A stretch of 64,000 bases of DNA from Deferribacterales bacterium UBA4806 (GTDB lineage Bacteria > Chrysiogenota > Deferribacteres > Deferribacterales > UBA228): the NCBI GenBank assembly GCA_002402635.1, contig DHGE01000048.1:6465-70464 (forward strand), read 5' to 3'. Below are positions 47,526 to 56,607 of the stretch, piece by piece. The notes under the pieces are model-generated. The model had not been told where the DNA came from. It made no database searches and saw nothing but the letters and a program-made list of their open reading frames with translations. Position 1 is the first letter of the stretch. Every line of letters begins with the position of its first letter. The translations under genes and the position numbers were made by a program.

Positions 47526-48752
47526 TTATTTATAATCTAAGTATTTTAAAACTTTAGAGTAATTCAACCCATTTTTATGTTTTATTATATTCCTATATAA
47601 CATATTCAGTTTAATTAAACCATAATAAATTCCAGCTTCATCAGTGTTATTTATCATAACAACACCTTTTAATTTGCCTGCATCATCAATATAATATTTT
47701 CTATAGGTATCTGTTAAAGGATTATAGTTTTTTTCACTCTCATATATGTCATCATCAATTATACCAATAACAGCAACACCAACACCAAATATCTTTGTAA
47801 TATTGCATTTAATACTTCCTTCGTAAGCCACTTTTTGCCCTAACATATTTTTTGCAGCTATTTCAGCCTGTTCCACAGCCGTTAACCAGTTACCCTGGAT
47901 TATTTTTCTATTTGTAGCAAATTCAAATCCTTCTGCAACATCACCTGCAGCATATATATCTGGATCATTTGTTCTGCAATATTCATCTATCAATACCCCA
48001 CTATCAATATTTATACCGCTATCTCTTGCAAGCTCTGTATTGGGTTTAACACCTTTGCCAACAATAAGGCAATCAGAGAGCAAATTTACACCTGAACTCA
48101 AGTTAATAATAATTTTATCATTATTATTTTCAATACTTTCTATGTTTTCTTTTTTGTAAATATGTAAACCCCTTTTTACCAAAGAATTTTCAATAATTTC
48201 AGAAGATTCATTATCAAGAAGACGTGATAAAATTCTGTTTGATGAAATTATTAAATATTTTTTGACATTATCATCAAAATGTGACATCATTGGAATTGTT
48301 ACAAGACCTGCTCCAAAGCCTGCTACAATTTTTGAACGTAAAAAGTATTTTCTTAATTTTATAGCATCATTTAAATGTCTGAGGTTTGAAATATTATCAC
48401 TTTTAAATCCAATTTTAATTGCTTCCGCACCATTTGCTATCAAAAGCATTTTATATTGTAGTATTTTACCATTAGATAAATGCACACCATGTTTATTTCT
48501 GTCAATAAACGTGGCTTCACTACCAAAGTAGGTTGTTACTTTGTTTTTATTGTAATAATGTTCATCAACCATAAATAAGCCATTTACATCAGTTTTACCA
48601 CTAATATAATAGGGAGTAAGAACACGAGAGTAAGCCTTAGTATTCTCTCTATCAATTAAAGCAATTGATAGAGAACTATTGTATTTTCTTATTGTATTAA
48701 CTGCACTTATAGCAGCTGCAGAATTCCCAATAATTACTATATCATATATCAT
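47526..48752 (-). CDS. FAD/NAD-dependent oxidoreductase of the aldehyde oxidoreductase operon
   Basis: The 408-residue protein is a two-dinucleotide-binding flavoprotein of the nitrite/rubredoxin reductase-like class. It has an FAD-binding IVIIGNSAAAISAV at the N-terminus, an internal VAGFGAGLVTIPM second nucleotide site, and DIYAAGDVAEGF for the flavin ribityl near 270. A GxGxxG in the NAD domain is modified. Lying just after the MoaD-like, AOR and ferredoxin genes, it is a candidate for the NAD(P)H-linked flavin subunit of the complex, as AorC is in Aromatoleum-type AOR. This role is inferred from context. Confidence 0.85.
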   Translation of the reverse strand: MIYDIVIIGNSAAAISAVNTIRKYNSSLSIALIDRENTKAYSRVLTPYYISGKTDVNGLFMVDEHYYNKNKVTTYFGSEATFIDRNKHGVHLSNGKILQYKMLLIANGAEAIKIGFKSDNISNLRHLNDAIKLRKYFLRSKIVAGFGAGLVTIPMMSHFDDNVKKYLIISSNRILSRLLDNESSEIIENSLVKRGLHIYKKENIESIENNNDKIIINLSSGVNLLSDCLIVGKGVKPNTELARDSGINIDSGVLIDEYCRTNDPDIYAAGDVAEGFEFATNRKIIQGNWLTAVEQAEIAAKNMLGQKVAYEGSIKCNITKIFGVGVAVIGIIDDDIYESEKNYNPLTDTYRKYYIDDAGKLKGVVMINNTDEAGIYYGLIKLNMLYRNIIKHKNGLNYSKVLKYLDYK

Positions 48753-48754
48753 TA

Positions 48755-48988
48755 TTATCCACCTGGATAACCTTTTCCACCAAACAAAAAGACGGAGACC
48801 TTATCCCCGTCTTTTAGTGGTTTACCATCAAAAGGTTTTCCATTTAACAGTATTTTAACATCATCTATTTGACAATTTTTTTTAAGTCTTATTTCATTTA
48901 AAATATTATCTAATTCACTATTATCGCAAATAACTTTACTATTGCCAAAAAGTTCTCTTAATGATCCAAAAAATTTAACAATCATCAT
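48755..48988 (-). CDS. MoaD/ThiS-family sulfur carrier protein
   Basis: A 77-residue beta-grasp protein with the family's KFFGSLREL start, NGKPFDGKPLKDGDKVSVF, and a C-terminal GG in GGKGYPGG, the diglycine needed for thiocarboxylation. It presumably supplies sulfur for molybdopterin destined for the tungsten enzyme next to it. A general MoaD role, or a ThiS role in thiamin synthesis, is possible. Its ATG region touches the end of the AOR gene, and it is followed by the flavoprotein 3 bases later. Confidence 0.88.
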   Translation of the reverse strand: MMIVKFFGSLRELFGNSKVICDNSELDNILNEIRLKKNCQIDDVKILLNGKPFDGKPLKDGDKVSVFLFGGKGYPGG

Positions 48989-50788
48989 TTACATCAGATT
49001 CAGTTTTTGAAGTGTCTCCTTTTCTATCAATCCATCTTTATTCCAACCTCGAACTTTATAATATTCTGGAAGTAATATATCTAATCTGCTAGTTAGCCCC
49101 TTGTTTGGGCCTTCACTAACAGGTGTTTCCAACAATCTCTTAGGAAGGGTGTCTTCCTCTGGATTCAATCCTTCCCTTAAATTAAATAGCCTTTCTAAAT
49201 TCCATATTCTTTCGCCAATGTGCAACATATCATCAACATTATAACTTAAGCCAGTAGCAGCATTAAACAAGTCTTTAATTTCATTTATTGTAAGGGCAAA
49301 AGTTGTAAAAAGGCACATACCAACAGAATCAACTACTGCAGTGACATCTTGAAATGTTTTTACAAGTTCGGCTTTGCCTTGTGTCTCAACAGGGTCAAAT
49401 TTTTCTGGAACACCTAAAATTTCAGGAGAAATAGTATAGCCTCTCACATGGCATGCTCCTCTATTGCTGGTAGCATAGTTTAAACCAATTCCTTGAGCAA
49501 CTCTACCATCATAAGCAGGAAATTCTAATTTTTTTACTCCCATTGAAATTTCAGGAGAACCATATTTTTCAGAAAGTCTTGTAGAGCCTAAAGCCAATAC
49601 ATCTCCGAAGCCTTCCCTTTTACAGATCGCCTCTATCATTTTAACCATGGCATCACTATTACCAAAATTTAAAGGCATGCCTGTATCTTTCTCTGTAATT
49701 ATACCTTTTTCAAACATTTCCATAGCACATGCAATTGTTCCACCTGCACTGATGGGATCAATTCCATAAGCGTTACAAATGTAATTGGCCTTCGTTATAG
49801 CATCAAGATCAGTAATTCCACAATCTGCGCCCATAGACCAAATTGGTTCATATTCAGGACCTTCTCCAATAACTTCTTTTTCCCCTCGCACTACTGCAAC
49901 TCGCCCACATCCAATAATACAACTCATGCAGGCTTTGTTTCTTTTCAATATGGTTTCTGCTATTCTCTCACCAGAAATGTTTTCTACATTCTCTATGTAT
50001 TCCCTTAAGAAATTATTAACGGGCATTAAACCACTTTCATGAATTATATTAACAAGCACTGCTGTACCATATTTTGGTAAACCTTCTGCAGTAACTGGTG
50101 ACTTCTTAATTAGACTATAAGTTACCTGAGCAGCTTTTCTGAAGGCATTTTTATCTGAGATTTTTACACCACCAGTTCCTCTCACAGCTATAGCTTTTAA
50201 ATTTTTGCTACCCATAACTGCTCCAACACCAGACCTTCCAGCAGCTCTATATTTATCATTTATTATGCATGAAAAAAGCACCTGTTTTTCTCCAGCAGGT
50301 CCAATGCACGCAATTTTCGCATCATTATGAAATTCCCTTTTTATGATTTCCTCTGTTTCAAAAGTTGTTTTACCCCATATATTTGTCGCTCCTCGAATTT
50401 CAACTTTATCATTATATATGGCAATATATACAGGCCTTTCAGATTTTCCCTCAATTATAATCATATCATATCCTGCATATTTCAATTCAGAAGGAAAATA
50501 CCCACCAGAATTAGAAGATGTAATAAAATTGTTTAATGGCGATTTTGTGACTACCATATATCTACCATTGGCAGCCCCGTATGTACCAGTAAGAGGTCCA
50601 GTAACAAATATTAATTTATTATCTGCTGAAAATGGGTCAGTTTTTTCTGGTAATTCCTCAAAAAGATATTTAACACCCAGTCCTCTACCACCTAAAAATG
50701 ACTTTACCCAATTATTGTTAAGCCCTTCAGTTGATATCTTTTTATTTGATAAGTTAATACGTAATACTTTGTTCTGCCATCCGCCCAT
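48989..50788 (-). CDS. aor: Aldehyde:ferredoxin oxidoreductase (tungsten-type) catalytic subunit
   Basis: AOR family enzymes oxidise aldehydes or reduce acids using a tungsten or molybdenum bis-pterin and one 4Fe-4S cluster. The 599-residue protein has the cluster motif C287-x2-C290-x3-C294 and the distal ligand C492 in DSVGMCLF, at positions very like those of the Pyrococcus enzyme. The N-terminal GGRGLGVKYLFEELP and GRSGVGAVMGSKNLKAI are also family marks. It is fed by the neighbouring four-cluster ferredoxin (1-base gap). Substrate is not visible; metal choice (W over Mo) is family-based. Confidence 0.95.
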   Translation of the reverse strand: MGGWQNKVLRINLSNKKISTEGLNNNWVKSFLGGRGLGVKYLFEELPEKTDPFSADNKLIFVTGPLTGTYGAANGRYMVVTKSPLNNFITSSNSGGYFPSELKYAGYDMIIIEGKSERPVYIAIYNDKVEIRGATNIWGKTTFETEEIIKREFHNDAKIACIGPAGEKQVLFSCIINDKYRAAGRSGVGAVMGSKNLKAIAVRGTGGVKISDKNAFRKAAQVTYSLIKKSPVTAEGLPKYGTAVLVNIIHESGLMPVNNFLREYIENVENISGERIAETILKRNKACMSCIIGCGRVAVVRGEKEVIGEGPEYEPIWSMGADCGITDLDAITKANYICNAYGIDPISAGGTIACAMEMFEKGIITEKDTGMPLNFGNSDAMVKMIEAICKREGFGDVLALGSTRLSEKYGSPEISMGVKKLEFPAYDGRVAQGIGLNYATSNRGACHVRGYTISPEILGVPEKFDPVETQGKAELVKTFQDVTAVVDSVGMCLFTTFALTINEIKDLFNAATGLSYNVDDMLHIGERIWNLERLFNLREGLNPEEDTLPKRLLETPVSEGPNKGLTSRLDILLPEYYKVRGWNKDGLIEKETLQKLNLM

Positions 50789-50789
50789 T

Positions 50790-51269
50790 TTACACCTCCT
50801 GATTTCCTTCTTTTACTGTTTCTACAAATCTCAAAATTTTATTGCGTAATGGTTTATCTTCTTCTGAGTATGTTAAACACCCAGTGGGACAAAAGGTAAC
50901 ACATTCAGGAAAATCACCTCCGCATTGATTACATTTATCTGCTTTATTTTTCCATTCTGCAAACTTTATCATACCAAAAGGACATGCAGATACACAAGTT
51001 CTACATCCCACACACTTATTCTCATCAATGACTACTACTCCAGTAATAGCATTCTTTTCAATTGCATATTTGGGACATGCTTTAACGCACCAGGGTTCAT
51101 CACATTGCATACAGGTAACTGTAATAAAAGCATTTTCTTCAATGAATACTTCATTGTATATACGTGTTTTTGCAGGTGAAAATTCTCCGGTATGTTTAAA
51201 GGAACAGGATAGCTCACAGGACTTACAACCTATACATTTTGAAGGTTCCACTCTAATTAATTTTGGCAT
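50790..51269 (-). CDS. Four-cluster ferredoxin-like subunit of the aldehyde oxidoreductase
   Basis: The 159-residue protein has four cysteine groups: CIGCKSCELSC, CMQCDEPWCVKAC, CVGCRTCVSAC and CNQCGGDFPECVTFC. That is sixteen cysteines, enough for four 4Fe-4S clusters in the DmsB/HycB-like arrangement. It should carry electrons between the AOR subunit encoded next and the flavoprotein at the end of the operon. It has no signal peptide. It is the first gene of the operon, preceded by a good AGGAGGT-like site. Confidence 0.93.
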   Translation of the reverse strand: MPKLIRVEPSKCIGCKSCELSCSFKHTGEFSPAKTRIYNEVFIEENAFITVTCMQCDEPWCVKACPKYAIEKNAITGVVVIDENKCVGCRTCVSACPFGMIKFAEWKNKADKCNQCGGDFPECVTFCPTGCLTYSEEDKPLRNKILRFVETVKEGNQEV

Positions 51270-51295
51270 AATTACCTCCTAACTTATTTATAACT

Positions 51296-52630
51296 TTACT
51301 TTAGTACATAATTATAAACTTCTTCAATACTTTCTATTCTAATAAGGTCCATACCTTTTACATCAACTTCACTCTTTGCGGGAATAAAGGCTTTTTTAAT
51401 ACCATATTTTTTTGCTTGTTCTAAACGTGTATTAACAAATGAAACAGGACTCACGAAACCACTCAAATTTACTTCACCAACAAAAATAGTGTCAGATGGT
51501 ATAATAAAATTTCTACTAGAGGAAACAATTGACAAACACACTGCCAAGTCAGCAGCTGTTTCAGTAATTCTTAACCCACCAGCAATATTTAAATATACAT
51601 CCTGGTTTGCTACATTTATGCCATATTTCTTATCTAATATTGCCAACAACATCTGTAATCTATTTAAATCAAATCCTGTAGCATTTCTTTTTGGATAATT
51701 AAAAAAAGTAGTTGCAACTAAACTTTGGATTTCAACAATAATCGCTCTACTGCCTTCCATAACAACAGTTAAAGCTTTTCCTGAAACCTCATAATGAGAA
51801 TAGAGACTTGTCAACTCTAAAGGAACCAATCCTTTTTCACGCATTTCAAAAAGTGCTACCATATTAGATGGTCCAAATCTGTTTTTTATAGCCCTTAAAA
51901 TTCTATATCCTTTAGAATAATCTCCTTCAAAATATAGTACTGTATCAACTAAATGTTCAAGCACCTTGGGACCCGCAATATAGCCTTCTTTTGTTATTTG
52001 ACCTATTATGAACACTGTAAGTTTATTGTTTTTTGCAAACTCAACAAGTTTATAGGTAATATACCTAATTTGTGATACAGTTCCCGCAGGACTCATTAAA
52101 TCATTTGAGTATACAGTCTGTATAGAATCTATTACAAATATATCATAGTTGTTCTTTCTTATAATGTTTTCTAATTGCTCGAAAATATTAGTTGAAAGAA
52201 CTGAAAAATTTTTATTTTTTAAACCTAATCTTTCTGCTCTTAATTTTAATTGAGTAACAGATTCTTCAGAAGTCACATATAGAATTTTTCTATTATTATC
52301 TGATAACATTGATGCAATTTGCAACATTATAGTAGATTTTCCTATTCCAGGCTCACCTCCAATCAGAGTAACAGAACCTTCAACAATTCCTCCACCCATA
52401 AGCTGATCAAATTCGGGAAAACCAATGTTAAATCTATTACTATTTTCTATAGTAAGCTCATTAAGATTTGTTGGAATTAATTCATTCTCTAAATTGAAAG
52501 CTTTTTTTTCTTTCAAATCAAATTGTTCTTCTAAACTATTCCAGCTCCCGCAATCAGGGCATTTACCAATCCATTGCTGAGAGTTGTAACCACATTTATT
52601 GCAAATATAAAATTTTTTAACTTTTGCCAT
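51296..52630 (-). CDS. radA: DNA repair protein RadA
   Basis: RadA (Sms) is a RecA-like helicase that processes recombination branches. The 444-residue protein has a C4 zinc finger (C10, C13, C24, C27), Walker A GGEPGIGKST near 91-100, the KNRFGPSN motif near 250, and a C-terminal Lon-like domain. Length is normal. Its start overlaps ruvB by 14 bases. It continues the ruvC-ruvA-ruvB-radA run, all recombination genes. Confidence 0.97.
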   Translation of the reverse strand: MAKVKKFYICNKCGYNSQQWIGKCPDCGSWNSLEEQFDLKEKKAFNLENELIPTNLNELTIENSNRFNIGFPEFDQLMGGGIVEGSVTLIGGEPGIGKSTIMLQIASMLSDNNRKILYVTSEESVTQLKLRAERLGLKNKNFSVLSTNIFEQLENIIRKNNYDIFVIDSIQTVYSNDLMSPAGTVSQIRYITYKLVEFAKNNKLTVFIIGQITKEGYIAGPKVLEHLVDTVLYFEGDYSKGYRILRAIKNRFGPSNMVALFEMREKGLVPLELTSLYSHYEVSGKALTVVMEGSRAIIVEIQSLVATTFFNYPKRNATGFDLNRLQMLLAILDKKYGINVANQDVYLNIAGGLRITETAADLAVCLSIVSSSRNFIIPSDTIFVGEVNLSGFVSPVSFVNTRLEQAKKYGIKKAFIPAKSEVDVKGMDLIRIESIEEVYNYVLK

Positions 52631-53657
52631 CGTCTTCTAAATAATCTTCTATTGATTGTAAATTGCCATGTGTTTTTACACCTAAGTGAACATAGGCTCT
52701 TTCAGTTATTATTCTTCCTCTTGGAGTTTTTTTTATAAATCCTTTATATAACAGATATGGTTCTATCACATCTTCAATAGCTTCCTTCTCTTCAGAAAGT
52801 GTGGCAGAAAGTGTTTCTATACCAACAGGCCCACCTTTAAATTTTTTTAAAATCGCCTCTAAATAAAGAATATCAAATTTATTTAATCCTTCATGATCGA
52901 TCTCTAATTTCGCTAAACCATTTTCAACAATATCAAAGCTTATTGTCCCTTTACCAAATATTTCAGCAAAATCTCTCATTCTTCTCAAAATTCTATTTGC
53001 AACTCTTGGCGTACCTCTAGACCTTTTTGCTATTTCTATTGCCGCTGCCTCTTCTATATATGTATTAAGATACTTAGCATTATTCATTATTATAGTAACA
53101 AGATCTTCAGTTTCATAAAAATCTAACCTTAATGTTATACCAAATCTATCTCTTAATGGTGACGTAATTAAACCAATACGAGTTGTTGCACCAATCATAG
53201 TAAATCTGTTCAGATCTATTCTTATAGTCCTTGCAGCTGGACCCTGTCCAATTACTAAATCTAACTTAAAATCTTCAATTGCGGGATATAATATCTCCTC
53301 AACAGATGGATGAAGTCTATGAATTTCATCTATAAAAAGAACATCTCCTTCAGCAACATTAGTAAGTATGGCAGCCAAATCTCCTGGTTTTTCAATAACT
53401 GGCCCACTTGTAATTTTTATATTTGAACCCAATTCAGTAGAAATAACATTAGCTAAGGTAGTTTTACCCAATCCAGGAGGACCATAAATCAAACAATGAT
53501 CAAGACTTTCTCCCCTTTTTTTAGCTGCTTCAACATAAACTTTTAAATTGTCTATTATTCTTTCCTGGCCAATATATTCCTTAAAATATTTTGGTCTTAA
53601 ATTCACAATTCTGTCTTCTTTTAGCTCATCATCAGAAAAAACTGACTCATCATCCAT
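52617..53657 (-). CDS. ruvB: Holliday junction branch-migration ATPase RuvB
   Basis: RuvB hexamers drive branch migration at junctions bound by RuvA. The 346-residue AAA+ protein has RPKYFKEYIGQ near 22-32, Walker A GPPGLGKTT near 59-67, Walker B FIDEIHRL, and the GATTRIGLITSPLRDRFG sensor region. The winged-helix C-terminus has GGPVGIETLSATLSEE and the PRGR motif. It lies 41 bases after ruvA and overlaps radA. Confidence 0.98.
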   Translation of the reverse strand: MDDESVFSDDELKEDRIVNLRPKYFKEYIGQERIIDNLKVYVEAAKKRGESLDHCLIYGPPGLGKTTLANVISTELGSNIKITSGPVIEKPGDLAAILTNVAEGDVLFIDEIHRLHPSVEEILYPAIEDFKLDLVIGQGPAARTIRIDLNRFTMIGATTRIGLITSPLRDRFGITLRLDFYETEDLVTIIMNNAKYLNTYIEEAAAIEIAKRSRGTPRVANRILRRMRDFAEIFGKGTISFDIVENGLAKLEIDHEGLNKFDILYLEAILKKFKGGPVGIETLSATLSEEKEAIEDVIEPYLLYKGFIKKTPRGRIITERAYVHLGVKTHGNLQSIEDYLEDDGKS

Positions 53658-53698
53658 TGTTTAAAAATAACAATAACATTACTTAAAGTAAAGCAATA

Positions 53699-54277
53699 TT
53701 ATGTTTTGGAAAACTTTTTTAAACAAAACCTAATCATATCTTCAAACTTATTAACTTCTTGTGGTACAGTTTTTAATATATCTAAGATTTCATTTCTTTT
53801 ATAACCCAAATTAATTAACGCACTTAAGACATCTTCATTTTCATTTTTTACTTCAGAACTTCCTATCTCATGATCTTTCCCAAATTTATCCTTCAATTCT
53901 AAAATAATTCTATCTGCAGTTTTTTTACCTACCTTAGGTATTCCACATAATGCAGTCCTATCACCATTTAAAATAGCTTTTTTCAATTCTGTTGGTTTAA
54001 TACCAGACAATATATTAATTGCTAGGGTTGGACCAATGGAAGACACTTTATTTAGCAGATGAAACATTTTTTTCTCTTCAATATCATTAAATCCAAAAAG
54101 AATAAGGGCATCCTCCCTTATAAAAAGTGATGTAAATAACTCAACACTACTGTTATGTTCAGGTAACGACACATAGGTATTAAGGGAAATGGTTAACTCA
54201 ATAGCTATCCCGTTTATGTCCAAAATTATTTTATTTGGTGTTTTTTCTAGTAAAATCCCTTTTACCTTGTAAAGCAT
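53699..54277 (-). CDS. ruvA: Holliday junction DNA-binding protein RuvA
   Basis: RuvA tetramers hold four-way junctions for RuvB. The 192-residue protein has domain I (about 1-64, starting MLYKVKGILLEK), the helix-hairpin-helix domain II (SSIGPTLAINILSG, then IPKVGKKTADRIILELKDK), and the small RuvB-binding domain III (about 145-190). Its start lies 47 bases inside ruvC. The match of the first residues to other RuvA proteins supports this start. Confidence 0.96.
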   Translation of the reverse strand: MLYKVKGILLEKTPNKIILDINGIAIELTISLNTYVSLPEHNSSVELFTSLFIREDALILFGFNDIEEKKMFHLLNKVSSIGPTLAINILSGIKPTELKKAILNGDRTALCGIPKVGKKTADRIILELKDKFGKDHEIGSSEVKNENEDVLSALINLGYKRNEILDILKTVPQEVNKFEDMIRFCLKKFSKT

Positions 54278-54758
54278 TTTCCCTCTGTAAATTATATGAT
54301 AAACATAAGGCGCAGGCTAATGCATCAGAACAATCCTCGGGCAATAAATTTGCTGTGGCATTTAAATTTAAATGCCACAGAATTAACTTTTTAACTTGTT
54401 CTTTTTCAGCTCTTCCATATCCTACTACTGCCTTTTTAATCTGCAAAGCAGTAAATTCTTTAATAGAAATATTATAGGATGTTAAACATCCTATAATAAT
54501 ACCTCTGACTTGCCCTAAAAGTATTGCACTTCTTATATTTTTTGCATAGAAAATATCCTCTATAGCAGCAAAGGATATATCGAATTTTTTTATATAATTA
54601 CTTACTTCTTCATAAATAAAGGATAGTTTTTCTAAAATATTTTTCTTAATGCTATTTTTTATTAAATAATGATCGATGTATATAATATTGCTTCCTTGAA
54701 TCTCAACTATACCTAACCCTGTTTTATTTAAACCTGGATCTATACCGGCAACTATCAA
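54231..54758 (-). CDS. ruvC: Holliday junction resolvase RuvC
   Basis: RuvC cuts Holliday junctions. The 175-residue protein has the first catalytic aspartate D7 in AGIDPGLNKTG, AAIEDIFYAKN with the catalytic glutamate, GQVRGII, VVGYGRAEKEQV, and EDCSDALACALC with the last acidic residues. The carboxyl end extends over the first 47 bases of ruvA. It starts 3 bases after the yebC stop. Confidence 0.97.
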   Translation of the reverse strand: MIVAGIDPGLNKTGLGIVEIQGSNIIYIDHYLIKNSIKKNILEKLSFIYEEVSNYIKKFDISFAAIEDIFYAKNIRSAILLGQVRGIIIGCLTSYNISIKEFTALQIKKAVVGYGRAEKEQVKKLILWHLNLNATANLLPEDCSDALACALCLSYNLQRENALQGKRDFTRKNTK

Positions 54759-54760
54759 TG

Positions 54761-55510
54761 TTATACTTTAAGTTCTTCTAATATAGAGTCATCTATTTCA
54801 AAATTACTATATACGTCCTGAACATCATCATGTTCGTCGAGTTCATTGAGCAAATTAATTAATTTTTTAGCATCTTCTTTCTCAACAGGAATTGTGCTTT
54901 TAGGTCTCATTGTTGCTTCTGCAGATTCTATTTTAATTCCATTATTTACAAATATTTCTTTAAATTGTTCCAAATCCTGTGGTTCAACAAAAACTTCATA
55001 AAAATCATCTTGAGTATTTATATCTAAAGCACCAGCTTCTATTGCTAAATTATAAAGTTTCTCTTCAGACACATCATTTTTATTTACTCTTATTATTCCC
55101 TTTCTTTCAAATAACCAGCCTACGCATCCAGATTCTCCAAGAGAGCCACCATGGCGTGTCAAGATTCTCCTTATATCTGCAACAGTTCTATTCTTATTAT
55201 CAGTTAATACTGACAATAATAATGCAACACCGCCTGGACCATAGCCTTCATATATAACATCTTCATAATTGTCTTCATTACCGGCTCCAGTACCTTTTTT
55301 AATTGCTCTTTCAACATTATCTTTTGGCATATTTACACTCTTTGCTTTATCTAAAGCAAGTCTAAGCCTAGGATTGGCTGATGGATCCTCACCACCATGC
55401 TTAACAGCTACCGTTATTTCTCTAGCAATTTTTGTGAAAACCCTTCCTTTTTTTGCATCTTGCGCTGCTTTTTTGTATTTTATATTTGCCCACTTACTAT
55501 GTCCGGACAT
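54761..55510 (-). CDS. yebC: YebC/TACO1-family protein
   Basis: The 249-residue protein starts MSGHSKWANIKYKKAAQDAKKG, the diagnostic family start, and has GYGPGGVALLL, RHGGSLGESGCVGWLFERKG and the C-terminal acidic domain. YebC proteins were first viewed as DNA-binding regulators; more recent work assigns some to helping ribosomes through proline stretches. It is the first gene of the yebC-ruvC-ruvA-ruvB-radA run and has a promoter-like sequence just upstream. Confidence 0.96.
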   Translation of the reverse strand: MSGHSKWANIKYKKAAQDAKKGRVFTKIAREITVAVKHGGEDPSANPRLRLALDKAKSVNMPKDNVERAIKKGTGAGNEDNYEDVIYEGYGPGGVALLLSVLTDNKNRTVADIRRILTRHGGSLGESGCVGWLFERKGIIRVNKNDVSEEKLYNLAIEAGALDINTQDDFYEVFVEPQDLEQFKEIFVNNGIKIESAEATMRPKSTIPVEKEDAKKLINLLNELDEHDDVQDVYSNFEIDDSILEELKV

Positions 55511-55536
55511 AAATTAACTCCCTTTCATTTTTATAT

Positions 55537-55565
55537 ATTTTACAATAAAAATTGAAATTAATCAA
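55537..55565 (-). promoter_or_regulatory. Candidate sigma-70 promoter for the yebC-ruvCAB-radA run
   Basis: On the minus strand TTGATT is followed after exactly 17 bases by TAAAAT. A GAAAGGGAG ribosome-binding site then precedes the yebC ATG. The rest of the 171-base gap (55511-55681) is AT-rich with no other recognisable element. Confidence 0.45.
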
Positions 55566-55681
55566 TATATTGATATATAAAGAGTAGTGCTCAATTTTGA
55601 ATCTTAATTTATGCACTTTAAAAAATCTAAAAAAAATTATTTATTACAACTAATAAATATTATAATTTAAATAAATTATTA

Positions 55682-56410
55682 TTAGATACTACATGATAGA
55701 TGCCCATAAGCATAAAGATTCTCAACATCAGTAATTTTAAAATTAAATTCACTCGAATTCTTGTTCAATTCTATTGTTACATCCTCATTATATATAGTGA
55801 TTTCTTTCTTATAAACTATATTAAATGTTTTAACAAATATAGGCACTTTCAGTATTCTATAAATTGATGTATACACATAATCTATATATGTAATATTATT
55901 AACATGGTCATTAGAATCTAAATCTAAAAAACGTGTCTTAAATTTATAATTATATTCATAGTTAATATCTCTATCATAGGGCAATTTATTTTTTATTCCC
56001 GGCAATATATCATAATTTTCTGGTCCATACATAGATATTAAATCATCTGGAATTTGAATAGCTTTTCTTTCCTTAATGTTAAAGAGTACCCATGTAGTTG
56101 TGGCTTTCAAAATGCTTTTGCCCATATTAGTTACTTCATAATCTCTTTCTATAGTTATTCCTTTTTTACATTTACACCATGTTGTTGTAACAATCTTATC
56201 ATCCAACTTTGGATAACTATTCACATTTATATACATCGAGTATAATACCCAAGCCAAATTATTTTTAAGTAATTCATTAACCCCTACACCAAGGGAATTT
56301 GAATGTTCAAAAGCAGCATCCTGAAATATTCTCACAAAATAAGGAAATCTTATAACTAGATCAGACTGTACAAATTTGCTTTCTATAATACTTTCTATTT
56401 TATATTTCAT
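55682..56410 (-). CDS. Acyl-ACP thioesterase family protein
   Basis: The protein (about 242 residues from the chosen start) is a double hot-dog enzyme of the acyl-ACP thioesterase family. The first half has RIFQDAAFEHS, GVGVNELLKNNLAWVLY and WCKCKKGITIERDYEV; the second has FLDLDSNDHVNNITYIDYV, holding the expected catalytic Asp-Asn-His set. Such enzymes release free fatty acids from acyl carrier proteins or CoA. An upstream in-frame ATG (56461) would add 17 hydrophobic residues but overlaps a promoter-like site, so I prefer the ATG at 56410. It is transcribed away from typA and stands alone. Confidence 0.82.
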   Translation of the reverse strand: MKYKIESIIESKFVQSDLVIRFPYFVRIFQDAAFEHSNSLGVGVNELLKNNLAWVLYSMYINVNSYPKLDDKIVTTTWCKCKKGITIERDYEVTNMGKSILKATTTWVLFNIKERKAIQIPDDLISMYGPENYDILPGIKNKLPYDRDINYEYNYKFKTRFLDLDSNDHVNNITYIDYVYTSIYRILKVPIFVKTFNIVYKKEITIYNEDVTIELNKNSSEFNFKITDVENLYAYGHLSCSI

Positions 56411-56436
56411 AGTTATGCTTTCAATAAATAAAATTA

Positions 56437-56465
56437 ATAATATATTATCTAGAATGTACAATCAA
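56437..56465 (-). promoter_or_regulatory. Candidate promoter for the acyl thioesterase gene
   Basis: On the minus strand TTGATT and TATTAT are separated by 17 bases, about 27 bases before the preferred start codon at 56410. The fit is reasonable but AT-rich DNA produces such matches often. Its presence supports the shorter start of the thioesterase gene. Confidence 0.4.
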
Positions 56466-56480
56466 GCATAGAAGTATTAA

Positions 56481-56500
56481 TTATATTATATTATATTATA
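56481..56500. repeat. Short tandem repeat of TTATA between divergent genes
   Basis: Four perfect copies of TTATA lie in the gap between the divergent thioesterase and typA genes, flanked by further ATTA-like sequence. It is a simple-sequence repeat that could vary in length by slippage. It sits between the two candidate promoters and changes their spacing only, so any effect on expression is speculative. Confidence 0.6.
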
Positions 56501-56548
56501 TTTTATTGCATATAGAATGTTTTGTATTAACTTTAAAAATTCTATATA

Positions 56549-56577
56549 TTGTAATTTTTATAAAATATGTGTTATAC
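56549..56577 (+). promoter_or_regulatory. Candidate sigma-70 promoter for typA
   Basis: TTGTAA and TTATAC are separated by exactly 17 bases, and the -10 element ends 30 bases before the typA start at 56608. typA is the only complete plus-strand gene in the window, so it needs its own promoter here. Confidence 0.55.
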
Positions 56578-56607
56578 TCCTCAGCAATTTTTTTTAAAGG
56601 TGAATAT

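Noticed and set aside
50343..50849. Plus-strand ORF of 168 codons
   Set aside because: Antisense to the AOR gene, whose catalytic motifs are complete.
56481..56500. TTATA repeats as a CRISPR or origin element
   Set aside because: The unit is 5 bases with no spacers, and no DnaA-box cluster or replication gene is nearby; simple-sequence repeat only.
56506..56607. N-terminal extension of TypA by 34 codons
   Set aside because: The extension overlaps a good promoter, has no RBS and does not look like TypA; the ATG at 56608 follows AAAGGTGA and starts the conserved sequence.
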